From Acidimicrobiaceae bacterium (GTDB lineage: Bacteria; Actinomycetota; Acidimicrobiia; Acidimicrobiales; RAAP-2): 20,611 nucleotides of DNA. Positions 1 to 8,566 of the stretch are shown here, piece after piece; position 1 is the stretch's first letter, and the number at the start of each line of letters is the position of its first letter. The stretch is from positions 11,540-32,150 of the forward strand of contig PLCI01000113.1 in assembly GCA_003135595.1 (NCBI GenBank). Direction: 5' to 3'. Under the pieces are notes generated by a model. The model searched no databases, was not told the DNA's origin, and saw only the letters and a list, made by a program, of their open reading frames with translations. Made by a program: the position numbers and the translations under genes.

Positions 1-211
1 GTGGGCCGAGGCGATGGGGTGCGTCGGGCTCCGCGTCGACTCGCCCGACGACGTCGTCCCGACCATCGAGAAGGCGAACGCGATCGACGACCGCCCGGTG
101 GTCATCGACTTTCGGACTGACCCCGCCGAGATGGTGTACCCCATGGTGCCTGCTGGAATGGGCAACGACGACGTCGTCGTGCATCCCTCCCAGGGCAAGG
201 CTCGACGATGA
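1..211 (+). CDS. ilvB: Acetolactate synthase large subunit, C-terminal end (5' truncated by window)
   Basis: Only the last 69 or so residues are present; the frame is open from base 2. The readable part (WAEAMGCVGLRVDSP, then AIDDRPVVIDF, then MVYPMVPAGMGNDD) matches the C-terminal end of the ThDP-dependent domain of acetohydroxyacid synthase large subunits. The enzyme joins two pyruvates to give 2-acetolactate, or pyruvate plus 2-oxobutyrate, the first common step of valine, leucine and isoleucine synthesis. The TGA stop overlaps the ATG of ilvN by 4 bp (ATGA, 208-211), so the catalytic and regulatory subunits are probably translationally coupled. The catalytic part lies outside the window and cannot be judged. 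Confidence 0.93.
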   Translation, partial: WAEAMGCVGLRVDSPDDVVPTIEKANAIDDRPVVIDFRTDPAEMVYPMVPAGMGNDDVVVHPSQGKARR

Positions 212-774
212 CGCCCGAGCCTCTCGAGCTGGGTGTCGGCCGCGCAGAGGTCACGCACCACGTGCTCTCGGTGCTCGTCGAGAACAAGGCCGGCGTACTC
301 TCCCGCGTCGCCGGGCTGTTCTCGCGGCGCGGCTTCAACATCTACTCGCTGGCCGTCGCGCCGGCCGACGAGAGCCGACGGTTCAGCCGGATCACCATCG
401 TCGTCGATGCCGCGTCGGCGCCGATCGAGCAGGTCGTCCGCCAGCTCGACAAGCTGGTCAACGTCCTCGCCATCGACCACGTCAACGAGAGCTCCGTGAT
501 CGCGCGCGAGCTGCTCTTGGCGACCGTCGTCGCCGACGCCGCGCGCCAGCACGAGGTCGTCCGGCTGTGCAGCGCGTTCGGCGCCGAGGTCGTCGACGTG
601 AGCTCGGGAGAGGCAACGGTGATGCTGGCGGGGCACCCTGACAAGGTCGACGGGTTCGAGAAGCTGCTCGCGGCCTACGAGGTCACCGAGCTGCACCGCA
701 CGGGCCTCGTGGCGCTGCCCAAGCTTCGCAGCCCCCTGCACGCGGTCCCACAACTTGCGGCTACGGCCGGCTGA
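208..774 (+). CDS. ilvN: Acetolactate synthase small (regulatory) subunit
   Basis: This 188-residue protein has an N-terminal ACT domain (about residues 14-85; HVLSVLVENKAGVLSRVAGLFSRRGFNIYSL is the classic start, cited here as the stretch from residue 14) and a second ACT-like C-terminal domain of the small-subunit type (about 95-170, with GAEVVDVS and KLLAAYEV). It binds valine for feedback control and activates the large subunit. The length is somewhat above the common 160-175 residues because of a short N-terminal extension and a tail. The start overlaps the ilvB stop by 4 bp, and ilvC begins 11 bp downstream, so this is the second gene of an ilvBNC-leuA operon. Confidence 0.95.
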   Translation: MTPEPLELGVGRAEVTHHVLSVLVENKAGVLSRVAGLFSRRGFNIYSLAVAPADESRRFSRITIVVDAASAPIEQVVRQLDKLVNVLAIDHVNESSVIARELLLATVVADAARQHEVVRLCSAFGAEVVDVSSGEATVMLAGHPDKVDGFEKLLAAYEVTELHRTGLVALPKLRSPLHAVPQLAATAG

Positions 775-785
775 CGAGGAGCGAC

Positions 786-1811
786 ATGGCAACGATGTAC
801 TACGAGCACGACGCGGACCCGACGGTCCTCGAAGGCCGCAAGGTGGCGGTCCTCGGCTACGGGTCCCAGGGCCACGCCCACGCCCTCAACCTCTCGGACT
901 CGGGCGTCGACGTCGTCGTGGGGCTCCGTGACGGGTCGGCGTCGGCCGACAAGGCGTCGGCGGCAGGGCTCAAGGTCCTCTCCGTCGCCGACGCGGCTTC
1001 CTGGGCCGACGTGGTGACCGTCCTGCTCCCCGACACCGAGCAAAAGGCGGTCTACGACGACGCCATAGCGCCGACCCTGGAGCCCGGCCAGGCCATCCTG
1101 TTCGCCCACGGCTTCAACATCCGGTACGGCCGGATCACGCCGCCACCCTCCATCGACGTGGTGATGGTCGCGCCCAAGGGTCCCGGGCACCTCGTCCGCC
1201 GCACCTACACCGAGGGCGGCGGCGTGCCGTCGCTCGTCGCGGTGCACCAGGACGCGAGCGGCACCGCGCACGACCTCGCGCTCGCCTACGCGCACGCGAT
1301 CGGCGCGACGCGCGCGGGCGTCCTCGACACGACGTTCACCGAGGAGACCGAGACCGACCTGTTCGGCGAGCAGGTCGTCCTGTGCGGGGGGGTCACCGAG
1401 CTGGTCCGCGCGGGGTTCGACACCCTCGTGGACGCCGGCTACCAGCCCGAGTCGGCGTACTTCGAGTGCCTCCATGAGCTGAAGCTCATCGTCGACCTCA
1501 TGTACGAGCAGGGCATCGACGGGATGCGCTACTCGGTGTCGGACACCGCCGAGTACGGCGACGTGACGCGCGGCCCGAGGATCATCAACGAGGCAGTCCG
1601 AGCCGAGATGCGAGCGGTCCTGGAGGAGATCCAGGACGGACGATTCGCCGAGGAGTGGATCGCCGAGGACCGCAGCGGCCGGGATCGCTTCAACCTGCTC
1701 CGCGCGAAGGGCTCGGATCACCCCATCGAGGCCGTCGGGACGCGGCTGCGCGCGATGATGCCCTTCGTCTCGGAAGGACGAACCAAGGTCCAGGACGCCT
1801 CGGGTGGCTGA
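786..1811 (+). CDS. ilvC: Ketol-acid reductoisomerase, class I
   Basis: This 341-residue enzyme converts 2-acetolactate to 2,3-dihydroxyisovalerate, using Mg2+ and NAD(P)H. The Rossmann motif GYGSQGHAHA is at about residues 24-33, and the following cofactor loop has R, S and S (GLRDGSASADK), the usual NADPH-type pattern. APKGPGHLVRR and the metal-binding acidic residues of DLFGEQVVLCGG and FECLHELKLIVDLMYE are present, as is YSVSDTAEYGD. The length fits class I; there is no second knotted domain as in class II. A Shine-Dalgarno GAGGAG (776-781) lies 4 bp before the ATG. The stop overlaps the proposed GTG start of leuA by 8 bp. Confidence 0.97.
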   Translation: MATMYYEHDADPTVLEGRKVAVLGYGSQGHAHALNLSDSGVDVVVGLRDGSASADKASAAGLKVLSVADAASWADVVTVLLPDTEQKAVYDDAIAPTLEPGQAILFAHGFNIRYGRITPPPSIDVVMVAPKGPGHLVRRTYTEGGGVPSLVAVHQDASGTAHDLALAYAHAIGATRAGVLDTTFTEETETDLFGEQVVLCGGVTELVRAGFDTLVDAGYQPESAYFECLHELKLIVDLMYEQGIDGMRYSVSDTAEYGDVTRGPRIINEAVRAEMRAVLEEIQDGRFAEEWIAEDRSGRDRFNLLRAKGSDHPIEAVGTRLRAMMPFVSEGRTKVQDASGG

Positions 1812-3522
1812 CCGACCTCGAGTAGCCGCGACCTCGTCGACCGGCTCGACGATGCCGTTCGACCGGTACCGACCGACCGTCCCGATTGAGCTCACGGACC
1901 GCACGTGGCCGTCGCGGCAGCTCGACCGCGCGCCCCGCTGGTGCAGCGTGGACCTGCGCGACGGCAACCAGGCTCTCGTCGATCCAATGGATCCACAGCG
2001 CAAGCTTGTCCTCTTCAAGGAGCTCGTCGCGATGGGCTTCAAGGAGATCGAGGTCGGCTTCCCCTCGGCGTCGGAGACCGACCTCGAGTTCCAGCGCCTG
2101 CTCGCCGATGACGAGCACATCCCCGACGACGTCACGATCCAGGTCCTCACCCAGTGCCGTCGCGAGCTCATCGAGACCACCTTTGCGTCCCTCCGCGGCG
2201 TCCCGCGTGCCGTCGTGCACTTCTACAACTCGACGTCGGCGCTGCAGCGCCGCGTCGTCTTCAACGAGGAGCGCGCGGGCATCGTGGCCCTCGCCGTCGA
2301 GGCGGCCAGGTGGTGCAAGGAGCTCGAGGCGACCGTGCCGGAGACCGAGATCCTCTACGAGTACTCCCCGGAGAGCTTCACGGGCACCGAGCCCGAGTTC
2401 GCCGTCGAGATCTGCGAGGCGGTCATGGAGGTCCTCTCCCCGACACCCGAGCGCCCGCTCATCCTCAACCTGCCAGCCACCGTCGAGATGTACTCGCCCA
2501 ACCTCTTCGCCGACGTCGTCGAGTGGTTCGGCCGGACGATTTCGCACCGCGACGCCGTCGTCGTGTCGCTGCACCCCCACAACGACCGGGGCACCGCGGT
2601 CGCGGCCGCCGAGCTCGGGCTGCTCGCCGGTGCCGAGCGCATCGAAGGGACTCTGTTCGGCAACGGGGAGCGCACCGGCAACGTCGACGTCGTGACCCTC
2701 GCGCTCAACCTGTTCAGCCAGGGCGTCGACCCCGCGCTCGACCTCTCGGACATCTCGCGGACCCGCAGGGTCGCCGAGTTCGCCACCCGGATGGAGGTGC
2801 CGCCGCGGCATCCCTACGCCGGCGACCTCGTCTACACGGCCTTCAGCGGCTCGCACCAGGACGCAATCAAAAAGGGGCTGGCCGCGATCGGCGAGGGCTA
2901 CGAGCGCTGGGAGGTGCCGTACCTGCCCATCGACCCCGCTCACACGGGCCGGAGCTACGAGGAGGTCATCCGTGTCAACTCGCAGTCCGGCAAGGGCGGC
3001 GTCGCGTACCTGATGGACGCCGAGCATGGCCTGGATCTCCCCAAGAGCCTGCAGGTCGAGTTCCAGCGGGTGGTCCAGCGGGTCGCCGAGGAGAGCGGGA
3101 CCGAGGTCTCCGCCCAGCACCTCTGGAGCCTCTTCGAGGCGACGTACCTCGAGGACAGCAGCCACCTGCGCCTCTTGTCCTCGGAGCTGTCGACACGCTC
3201 GGACGGCACGTCGGTCGTCGCCCAGGTCCTCGTCGACGGGGAGCACCGGACGATCGACGGCAAGGGCAACGGCCCGATCGACGCGTTCATCGACGCCATC
3301 AGCCGCGAGCTCGGGATCTCCCTCGAGGTCGAGGACTTCAAGGAGCACGCCCTCTCGGCAGGGTCCGGCGCCTCAGCGGTCGCCTACGTCAAGGCGTGTG
3401 CGCCCTCCGGGGCGACCTGGTGGGGCGTGGGGCTCGACTCGTCGATCCTCGACGCGTCGCTGCGCGCCGTGGTCTCTGCGGCGAACCGGGCGTCGAGCGA
3501 CGGCTCAGCGGCTCGCACCTAG
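1804..3522 (+). CDS. leuA: 2-isopropylmalate synthase, long actinobacterial type
   Basis: It condenses 2-oxoisovalerate with acetyl-CoA, the committed step to leucine. The 572-residue protein shows the DRE-TIM barrel start as VDLRDGNQAL, then EIEVGFPSAS, HFYNSTS, FEYSPESFTG-like YEYSPESFTGTE, metal-binding SLHPHNDRGTA and LFGNGERTGNVD. The linker has YTAFSGSHQDAIKKG and VNSQSGKGGVAY. The last 130 or so residues form the leucine-binding regulatory domain, where feedback inhibition is expected. The GTG start at 1804 overlaps ilvC by 8 bp; an ATG at 1852 (MPFDRYRP) is a good alternative and matches where homologues usually begin. The TAG stop shares the sequence CTAG with the leuD stop on the other strand. 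Confidence 0.96.
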   Translation: MADRPRVAATSSTGSTMPFDRYRPTVPIELTDRTWPSRQLDRAPRWCSVDLRDGNQALVDPMDPQRKLVLFKELVAMGFKEIEVGFPSASETDLEFQRLLADDEHIPDDVTIQVLTQCRRELIETTFASLRGVPRAVVHFYNSTSALQRRVVFNEERAGIVALAVEAARWCKELEATVPETEILYEYSPESFTGTEPEFAVEICEAVMEVLSPTPERPLILNLPATVEMYSPNLFADVVEWFGRTISHRDAVVVSLHPHNDRGTAVAAAELGLLAGAERIEGTLFGNGERTGNVDVVTLALNLFSQGVDPALDLSDISRTRRVAEFATRMEVPPRHPYAGDLVYTAFSGSHQDAIKKGLAAIGEGYERWEVPYLPIDPAHTGRSYEEVIRVNSQSGKGGVAYLMDAEHGLDLPKSLQVEFQRVVQRVAEESGTEVSAQHLWSLFEATYLEDSSHLRLLSSELSTRSDGTSVVAQVLVDGEHRTIDGKGNGPIDAFIDAISRELGISLEVEDFKEHALSAGSGASAVAYVKACAPSGATWWGVGLDSSILDASLRAVVSAANRASSDGSAART

Positions 3523-4124
3523 GCGACGTCGCCGGTGAGGCGCGGCAGCAGGGCTGACCGTTGCGCCTCGAAGCGCTCGATCCCGGGCTCGTCGCGCAGC
3601 GTGACGCCGATGTCGTCCCAGCCGTTGACGAAGCGCTCGGCGACGAGCGGATCGAGGTCGAAGGTGGCCTCGAAGCCGATCTCGGGGGCCTCGACGACCT
3701 TGCGCTCCACGTCGATCGTGATCTCGAGCTGCGGGCGTGTGGTGATCGCGTCGAGCAGCTCACGGAGCTTGTCCGCCTCGATCGCGGCAGGCACGAGCCC
3801 CTGCTTGGTGCAGTTCGAGAAGAAGATGTCGGCGAACCTCGACGAGATGACCGCCTCGAACCCGTAGTCGAGCAGCGCCCACACGGCGTGCTCGCGGGAC
3901 GAGCCGATCCCGAAGTTCGGTCCCGCGACGAGGACCGACGCGCCCCCGAAGCGCTCGTCGTTGAGCACGAAGCTGCGGTCGTCGCGCCACTCGGCGAAGA
4001 GCCCCCGGCCGAACCCCTCGCGCTCGACGCGCTTCAGCCAGTCCGAGGGGATGATCTGGTCGGTGTCGACGTCGGCACGATCGAGCGGCACGCCGCGGCC
4101 GGTGACGACCCGGACCGGCTTCAC
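3519..4124 (-). CDS. leuD: 3-isopropylmalate dehydratase small subunit
   Basis: This 201-residue protein is the swivel-domain subunit that pairs with LeuC to isomerise 2-isopropylmalate to 3-isopropylmalate. Visible motifs are DVDTDQIIPSDWLKR near the N-terminus, GPNFGIGSSREHAVWAL, the conserved stretch SSRFADIFFSNCTKQGL, and a C-terminal FDLDPLVAERFVNGWDDIG. The frame stays open well upstream inside leuC, but homologues begin at the VKPV segment. I therefore use the GTG at 4124-4122, which overlaps the leuC stop by 4 bp (GTGA) and implies coupled translation. The 3' end overlaps the leuA stop by 4 bp on the other strand, leaving no room for a terminator between them. Confidence 0.95.
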   Translation of the reverse strand: MKPVRVVTGRGVPLDRADVDTDQIIPSDWLKRVEREGFGRGLFAEWRDDRSFVLNDERFGGASVLVAGPNFGIGSSREHAVWALLDYGFEAVISSRFADIFFSNCTKQGLVPAAIEADKLRELLDAITTRPQLEITIDVERKVVEAPEIGFEATFDLDPLVAERFVNGWDDIGVTLRDEPGIERFEAQRSALLPRLTGDVA

Positions 4125-5536
4125 GCGAGGTCCCCGGGGGAGGACAGGCGACCCGCGATCGCCGTCGCCGCGGCCACGACGGGTGAGACGAGGTGCGTGC
4201 GGCCCCCTCGGCCCTGCCGTCCCTCGAAGTTCCGGTTCGAGGTCGACGCGCAGCGCTCGCCCGGCGCGAGCGTGTCCGGGTTCATCGCGAGGCACATGGA
4301 GCAGCCCGACTCGCGCCACTCGAAGCCCGCGCTCTTGAAGACCTCGTCGAGCCCCTCACGCTCAGCCTGCGCCTTGACGCGCTGGGAGCCCGGCACGCAC
4401 AGCGCGCGAACACCCGGGCGCACGTGCGATCCCCGAAGCACGTCCGCGGCAAGGCGGAGATCCTCGATCCGCGAGTTCGTGCACGACCCGATGAACACGG
4501 TGTCGATCAGAATCTCCCGTAACGGCGTGCCCGGCACGAGGTCCATGTACGCGAGCGCGCGGGCCGCCGCCTCGCGCTCCGGGGCGCTCGCGAAGCTCGA
4601 CGGATCGGGCACCGTCGAGGAGATCGCACCTACCTGGCCCGGGTTGGTCCCCCAAGTCACCTGCGGCTCGACGGTCGCCGCGTCGATGACGACCTCGGCG
4701 TCGAACGGCGCCCCCTCATCGGTCGCGAGCGTCAGCCAGTCGGCCGCCGCCGCCTCGAACCCTCGCCCGACCGGTGCGTGCTCGCGGCCACGGAGGTACT
4801 CGACGGTCACCTGGTCCGGCGCGATCATGCCGGCCCGCGCCCCCGCTTCGATCGACATGTTGCACACCGTCATCCGGCCCTCCATCGAGAGCGACCGAAC
4901 CGCCTCGCCGCGGTACTCGATCACGTGCCCGGCTCCGCCTCCGGTCCCGACGACCGCGATGACCGCGAGGACCAGGTCCTTGCCCGTGATCCCCGGGGCG
5001 AGCGAGCCCTCGACGGTCACGGCCATTGTCCTCGGACGGGTCATCGGCAGGCACTGGGTCGCAAGGACGTGCTCGACCTCGCTCGTCCCGATCCCGAACG
5101 CGAGGGCGCCGAACGCGCCGTGCGTCGAGGTGTGCGAGTCACCGCAGACGATCGTCATGCCCGGCTGGGTGAGTCCCAGCTCGGGGCCGATCACGTGGAC
5201 GATGCCCTGTTTCGGGTGCCCTCGTGGGAAGCACGTGATGTTGAACTCCGCGCAGTTCGACTCAAGCACCTCGAGCTGGCGCCGAGAGAGCGGATCGACG
5301 ACCGCAAGCTCGAGCGACGTCGTCGGGACGTTGTGGTCGGCGGTCGCGAGCGTCAGGTCCGGGCGCCGCACGGTCCGACCGGCGAGCCGCAGGCCGTCGA
5401 ACGCCTGGGGCGAGGTGACCTCGTGGACGAGGTGCAGGTCGATGTAGAGGAGGTCAGCGCCGTCGCCCGAGCGAGCGACCACGTGGCGATCCCACACCTT
5501 CTCGGCGAGCGTCCTCGGCTGCCTAGCGTCCGACAC
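4121..5536 (-). CDS. leuC: 3-isopropylmalate dehydratase large subunit (4Fe-4S aconitase family)
   Basis: With the GTG start at 5536 the protein has 471 residues, normal for LeuC. It begins TLAEKVWDRHVV. It contains CGDSHTSTHGAFGALAFGIGTSEVEHV and the three cluster cysteines: C352 in GSCTNSRIEDL, and C412 and C415 in GCSMCLAMNP. An in-frame ATG at 5560 would add 8 residues, but the GTG has a strong Shine-Dalgarno GAGGAGG (5541-5547) four bases upstream, so I prefer it. It is the first gene of a leuC-leuD unit, divergent from leuB. Together with leuA and leuB the window holds all leucine-branch enzymes except the final transaminase. Confidence 0.95.
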   Translation of the reverse strand: MSDARQPRTLAEKVWDRHVVARSGDGADLLYIDLHLVHEVTSPQAFDGLRLAGRTVRRPDLTLATADHNVPTTSLELAVVDPLSRRQLEVLESNCAEFNITCFPRGHPKQGIVHVIGPELGLTQPGMTIVCGDSHTSTHGAFGALAFGIGTSEVEHVLATQCLPMTRPRTMAVTVEGSLAPGITGKDLVLAVIAVVGTGGGAGHVIEYRGEAVRSLSMEGRMTVCNMSIEAGARAGMIAPDQVTVEYLRGREHAPVGRGFEAAAADWLTLATDEGAPFDAEVVIDAATVEPQVTWGTNPGQVGAISSTVPDPSSFASAPEREAAARALAYMDLVPGTPLREILIDTVFIGSCTNSRIEDLRLAADVLRGSHVRPGVRALCVPGSQRVKAQAEREGLDEVFKSAGFEWRESGCSMCLAMNPDTLAPGERCASTSNRNFEGRQGRGGRTHLVSPVVAAATAIAGRLSSPGDLA

Positions 5537-5714
5537 CCCGCCTCCTCGCGTTCGACTCATCGCGGCCGACGTCGAGCGCATGAATCTACCGGTCGAGCCG
5601 CGGGGCTTCGGTCGCGCCGAACGCCGAGGCACCGTGCTGGCGGCCGGAGGGCCACGCGTGCGAGGCGACGGCGACGACCCACGCCTGCCGCCGACGCTTC
5701 GATACGGTTCCGCC
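5537..5714. promoter_or_regulatory. Divergent leuC / leuB promoter region
   Basis: These 178 bp separate two divergent leucine genes. Toward leuB, TACGGT (5703-5708) fits the actinobacterial -10 consensus TANNNT and ends 6 bp before the ATG; with no Shine-Dalgarno in front, this is the geometry of a leaderless mRNA. Toward leuC, TAGATT (5588-5583 on the reverse strand) is a candidate -10 that would give a leader of about 40 nt containing the GAGGAGG ribosome site. I see no convincing -35 for either direction and no clear leader peptide or attenuator. Confidence 0.5.
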
Positions 5715-6764
5715 ATGCCAGCGGCGAGCTCACGGCGCATCGCGGTGATCGGTGGCGACGGCATCGGGCCCGAGGTGCTCGCCCAGGCGCTGGCCGTCGT
5801 CCAGGCGGCCGGGGTCGAGCTCGATGCGACGGAGTTCGACCTCGGCGCGTCGCGCTTCCTCCGAGACGGTGAGGTGCTGAGCGACGCCACGCTCGAGGAG
5901 CTGCGCGCCTACGACGCGATCCTGCTGGGGGCGATCGGGCCCGCGCTCGGGGACCGTCGCATCCCGGACGGGACGCTCGAGCGGGGGCTCCTATTGCGCC
6001 TTCGCTTCGAGCTCGACCTCTACATCAACCTGCGACCGTTCGTCGGCGTGCCCGGGTCGATCGCGCAGGGGGCGGACTTCGTCGTCGTGCGCGAGAACAC
6101 CGAGGGTGCGTACGCAGGTGAGGGCGGCTTCCTGCGAAAGGGGACGGCCCTCGAGGTCGCGACCCAGGGCTCGGTGAACACGCGTGCCGGCGTCGAGCGC
6201 TGCGTCCGCTATGCCTTCGAGCTCGCGGCGCAGCGAGAACGACGGAGCCTCACGCTCGTGCACAAGACGAACGTCCTCACGTTCGCCGGCAGCCTCTGGC
6301 AGCGAACGGTGGACGAGGTCGGCACCGAGTTCGCGGGCATCGGCGTTGACTACCTTCACGTCGACGCTGCGTGCATCCACCTCGTCGAGCGACCGTCCCG
6401 ATTCGACGTCATCGTGACCGACAACCTGTTCGGTGACATCTTGACGGACCTCGCCGGCGCGGTCGGCGGCGGGATCGGCTTTGCCGCCTCGGCGAACCTC
6501 AACCCCGCGAGGACCGGCCCGTCGATGTTCGAGCCGGTCCACGGTGCGGCCCACGACCTCGCCGGTCGCAACCTCGCCAACCCCCTCGCCGCGATCGCGT
6601 CGGCGGCGCTCCTGGTGGCCCACCTGGGCGACGACGTGGCCGCCAGTCGGATCACCGAGGCCGTGCGGGCGGTCGTGATCGCCATGGATCCACAGGGTCC
6701 GACGCTGGGGACCGACGTCATCGGGCGCGCCGTCGTCCAGCAGCTCGCGTCGTCAGCGCCCTGA
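5715..6764 (+). CDS. leuB: 3-isopropylmalate dehydrogenase
   Basis: This 349-residue enzyme oxidatively decarboxylates 3-isopropylmalate to 2-oxoisocaproate with NAD+. The N-terminal GDGIGPEVLAQA, the LeuB-specific substrate segment LERGLLLRLRFELDLYINLRP, VRENTEGAYAGEGG, LVHKTNVLTFAG, VTDNLFGDILTDLAGA and FEPVHGAAHDLAG are all present. The open frame extends upstream to 5580 across the promoter region, but the family start is the ATG at 5715. There is no Shine-Dalgarno, and a TANNNT box ends 6 bp upstream, pointing to a leaderless transcript. The family includes tartrate and isocitrate dehydrogenases; the RLRFELD motif and the neighbours favour LeuB. Confidence 0.95.
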   Translation: MPAASSRRIAVIGGDGIGPEVLAQALAVVQAAGVELDATEFDLGASRFLRDGEVLSDATLEELRAYDAILLGAIGPALGDRRIPDGTLERGLLLRLRFELDLYINLRPFVGVPGSIAQGADFVVVRENTEGAYAGEGGFLRKGTALEVATQGSVNTRAGVERCVRYAFELAAQRERRSLTLVHKTNVLTFAGSLWQRTVDEVGTEFAGIGVDYLHVDAACIHLVERPSRFDVIVTDNLFGDILTDLAGAVGGGIGFAASANLNPARTGPSMFEPVHGAAHDLAGRNLANPLAAIASAALLVAHLGDDVAASRITEAVRAVVIAMDPQGPTLGTDVIGRAVVQQLASSAP

Positions 6765-6935
6765 GCCGGCGAGGTCGACCGCGTCGCACCTGGTGGTCGA
6801 CGAGTCGTGGCTCCGCAGTCGATCACCACGCGGTGCCGGCGCGATCGGCACCACTCAACGCGGGGCCGTGCACGAAGATGGGCTGCATTCCGGCGTAGCC
6901 TGTGCGCGCCGACCCCCTCTGAAAGCGCCGCCGTC

Positions 6936-8438
6936 GTGCCCTCCCCCGTCGAGTCAAGGTTCCTGTCAGAGGTCCAGTCCAGCGAGCGTCGCCTTCCCTT
7001 CGCCGGACGGCGAACCAGGATCGTCGCGACGATCGGCCCTGCCTGCGACGACACTTCGGTCTTGGCCGCCATGGGTCGCGCTGGCATGGACGTCGCGAGA
7101 GTCTCGTTCAGCCACGGCTCCACCGAGGAGTCCCTGGAGCGCATCGAGCGGATCCGATCCGCGGTCCCGGGGATCGGCGTGCTCGCGGACCTGCCGGGCC
7201 CGAAGGTCAGAGCGACGCCGTTCGGACCCGACGGCGCCGATCTTGTCGACGGTCGGACGCTCGTGCTGGTGCCCGCAGCGTCCGCCCCCATGTCCAGCGC
7301 GGCCTGCATCGGCGTCACGCTCGATGACGGCCTCGCCTCGCTGAGCACCGGTGAACTCGTCGTGATCGGAGACGGGGGGATCGCACTGCGCGTTCGCGAC
7401 CCCGGGTCAGATGAGGTCCGAGTCGAGGTCATCACTGGCGGCCACGTCCAGGGGCGGCCCGGCATCACGCTCCCCAATCACGCGCTGAACGTCGCCACGC
7501 CGACCGTCGAGGACCTGCGGCGCATCGAGGCGCTCTCGGCGGCGGAGGTCGAGGCGATTGCGGTGTCGTTCGTGCGATCCGCTGACGACATCGAGGCGGT
7601 CCGCCGTGCGATCGGACCCAACCCGTGCATGCTCGTCGCCAAGATCGAGACCGAAGAGGCGGTCGAGAACATCGACAGCATCGTGCAGGTTGCCGACGTC
7701 GTCATGGTGGCGAGGGGTGACCTCGGGGTGCGGCTCCCGCTGGAGGACGTGCCCTCGCTGCAAAAGAAGATCATCCGGGCCGGGATCCGCTTCGCACGAC
7801 CCGTCGTCACCGCGACCCAGATGCTCGAGTCGATGATCCACGCGAGAGTCCCGACGCGCGCCGAGGTGTCCGACGTCGCGAACTCCGTGCTCGACGGGAC
7901 GAGCGCGGTCATGCTGTCCGGTGAGACCGCGATCGGCCGGCACCCCGTGGGCGTGATCGAGGCCATGGCCCGGATCGTGACGAGGGCCGAGCGGGACTTC
8001 GACTACCTCCACTGGGGGGCCAACCTCGGCGTGCAGGAGGTGTCCGGGGATCGGGCGTCGGCGCTCCGCGTCACCGCCGCAATCACCGGCGCGGGCTGGC
8101 GCGCGGCCCTCGAGGAGGACGCCGCCGCCATCATCGCCTGCTCCTCGACGGGCGCAACCGTCCGCTCGATCTCTCGATTCCGGCCATCCATGCCCATCGT
8201 CGCGGTGGTCAAGTCCGCCTACCGCGCGCGCCAGCTGCAGATGAGCTGGGGCGTCACGCGCGTGCTCGTCCACCCGAGCGAGGACAGCTACGTCCAGACC
8301 TACGCGGCGATCGACCTGCTACTCGCCGAGCACCTCGTTCGGGACGGGGACGTCGTCGTCGTGCTCGCCGGATCCCGCGACACGCCGACGCCCATCACGG
8401 ACACGGTGCGGATAGTTCGCGTGGCCGACCGGCACTGA
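6936..8438 (+). CDS. pyk: Pyruvate kinase, predicted K+-independent type
   Basis: This enzyme makes pyruvate and ATP from phosphoenolpyruvate. The chosen GTG gives 500 residues; the frame is open upstream to a GTG at 6807 but that part looks non-coding. Motifs are RTRIVATIGPA, FSHG, substrate loop VARGDLGV, TATQMLESMI, DGTSAVMLSGETAIG, and a C-terminal allosteric domain with ACSSTGATVRSISRFRP. The usual DTKGPE reads DLPGPK (residues 85-90), so the residue matching Glu117 of muscle enzyme is Lys90 and Thr113 is Leu86, the pattern reported for K+-independent pyruvate kinases. NFSHG is SFSHG. A possible -10 TAGCCT lies at 6896-6901. It sits between leuB and ilvA and could feed pyruvate to IlvBN. 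Confidence 0.93.
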   Translation: MPSPVESRFLSEVQSSERRLPFAGRRTRIVATIGPACDDTSVLAAMGRAGMDVARVSFSHGSTEESLERIERIRSAVPGIGVLADLPGPKVRATPFGPDGADLVDGRTLVLVPAASAPMSSAACIGVTLDDGLASLSTGELVVIGDGGIALRVRDPGSDEVRVEVITGGHVQGRPGITLPNHALNVATPTVEDLRRIEALSAAEVEAIAVSFVRSADDIEAVRRAIGPNPCMLVAKIETEEAVENIDSIVQVADVVMVARGDLGVRLPLEDVPSLQKKIIRAGIRFARPVVTATQMLESMIHARVPTRAEVSDVANSVLDGTSAVMLSGETAIGRHPVGVIEAMARIVTRAERDFDYLHWGANLGVQEVSGDRASALRVTAAITGAGWRAALEEDAAAIIACSSTGATVRSISRFRPSMPIVAVVKSAYRARQLQMSWGVTRVLVHPSEDSYVQTYAAIDLLLAEHLVRDGDVVVVLAGSRDTPTPITDTVRIVRVADRH

Positions 8439-8566
8439 TCACGTCGTCGCGAGGCCGCGTGTGCGGCGAGCCGACGGCCGAGGCGCCACCTCCCCCACAC
8501 GATGCACCTTGTGTCATCCTGAGCCGGTACCCCGCCCGCTCGCTCGTGGCCGTTGGGTGCTGGTGA
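8439..8566. other. Convergent pyk/ilvA intergenic space
   Basis: These 128 bp lie between two stop codons facing each other. A small stem GCCGC-GTGT-GCGGC (8454-8467) is the only obvious hairpin and has no T-run. I see no gene here. Confidence 0.4.

Noticed and set aside
675..3348. Very long reverse-strand frames opposite ilvC and leuA
   Set aside because: Antisense shadows caused by high third-position GC; the forward genes are unambiguous.
6807..6935. 43-residue N-terminal extension of pyruvate kinase
   Set aside because: Arg- and His-rich sequence unlike the family start and without a ribosome site; start moved to the GTG at 6936, though this remains uncertain.
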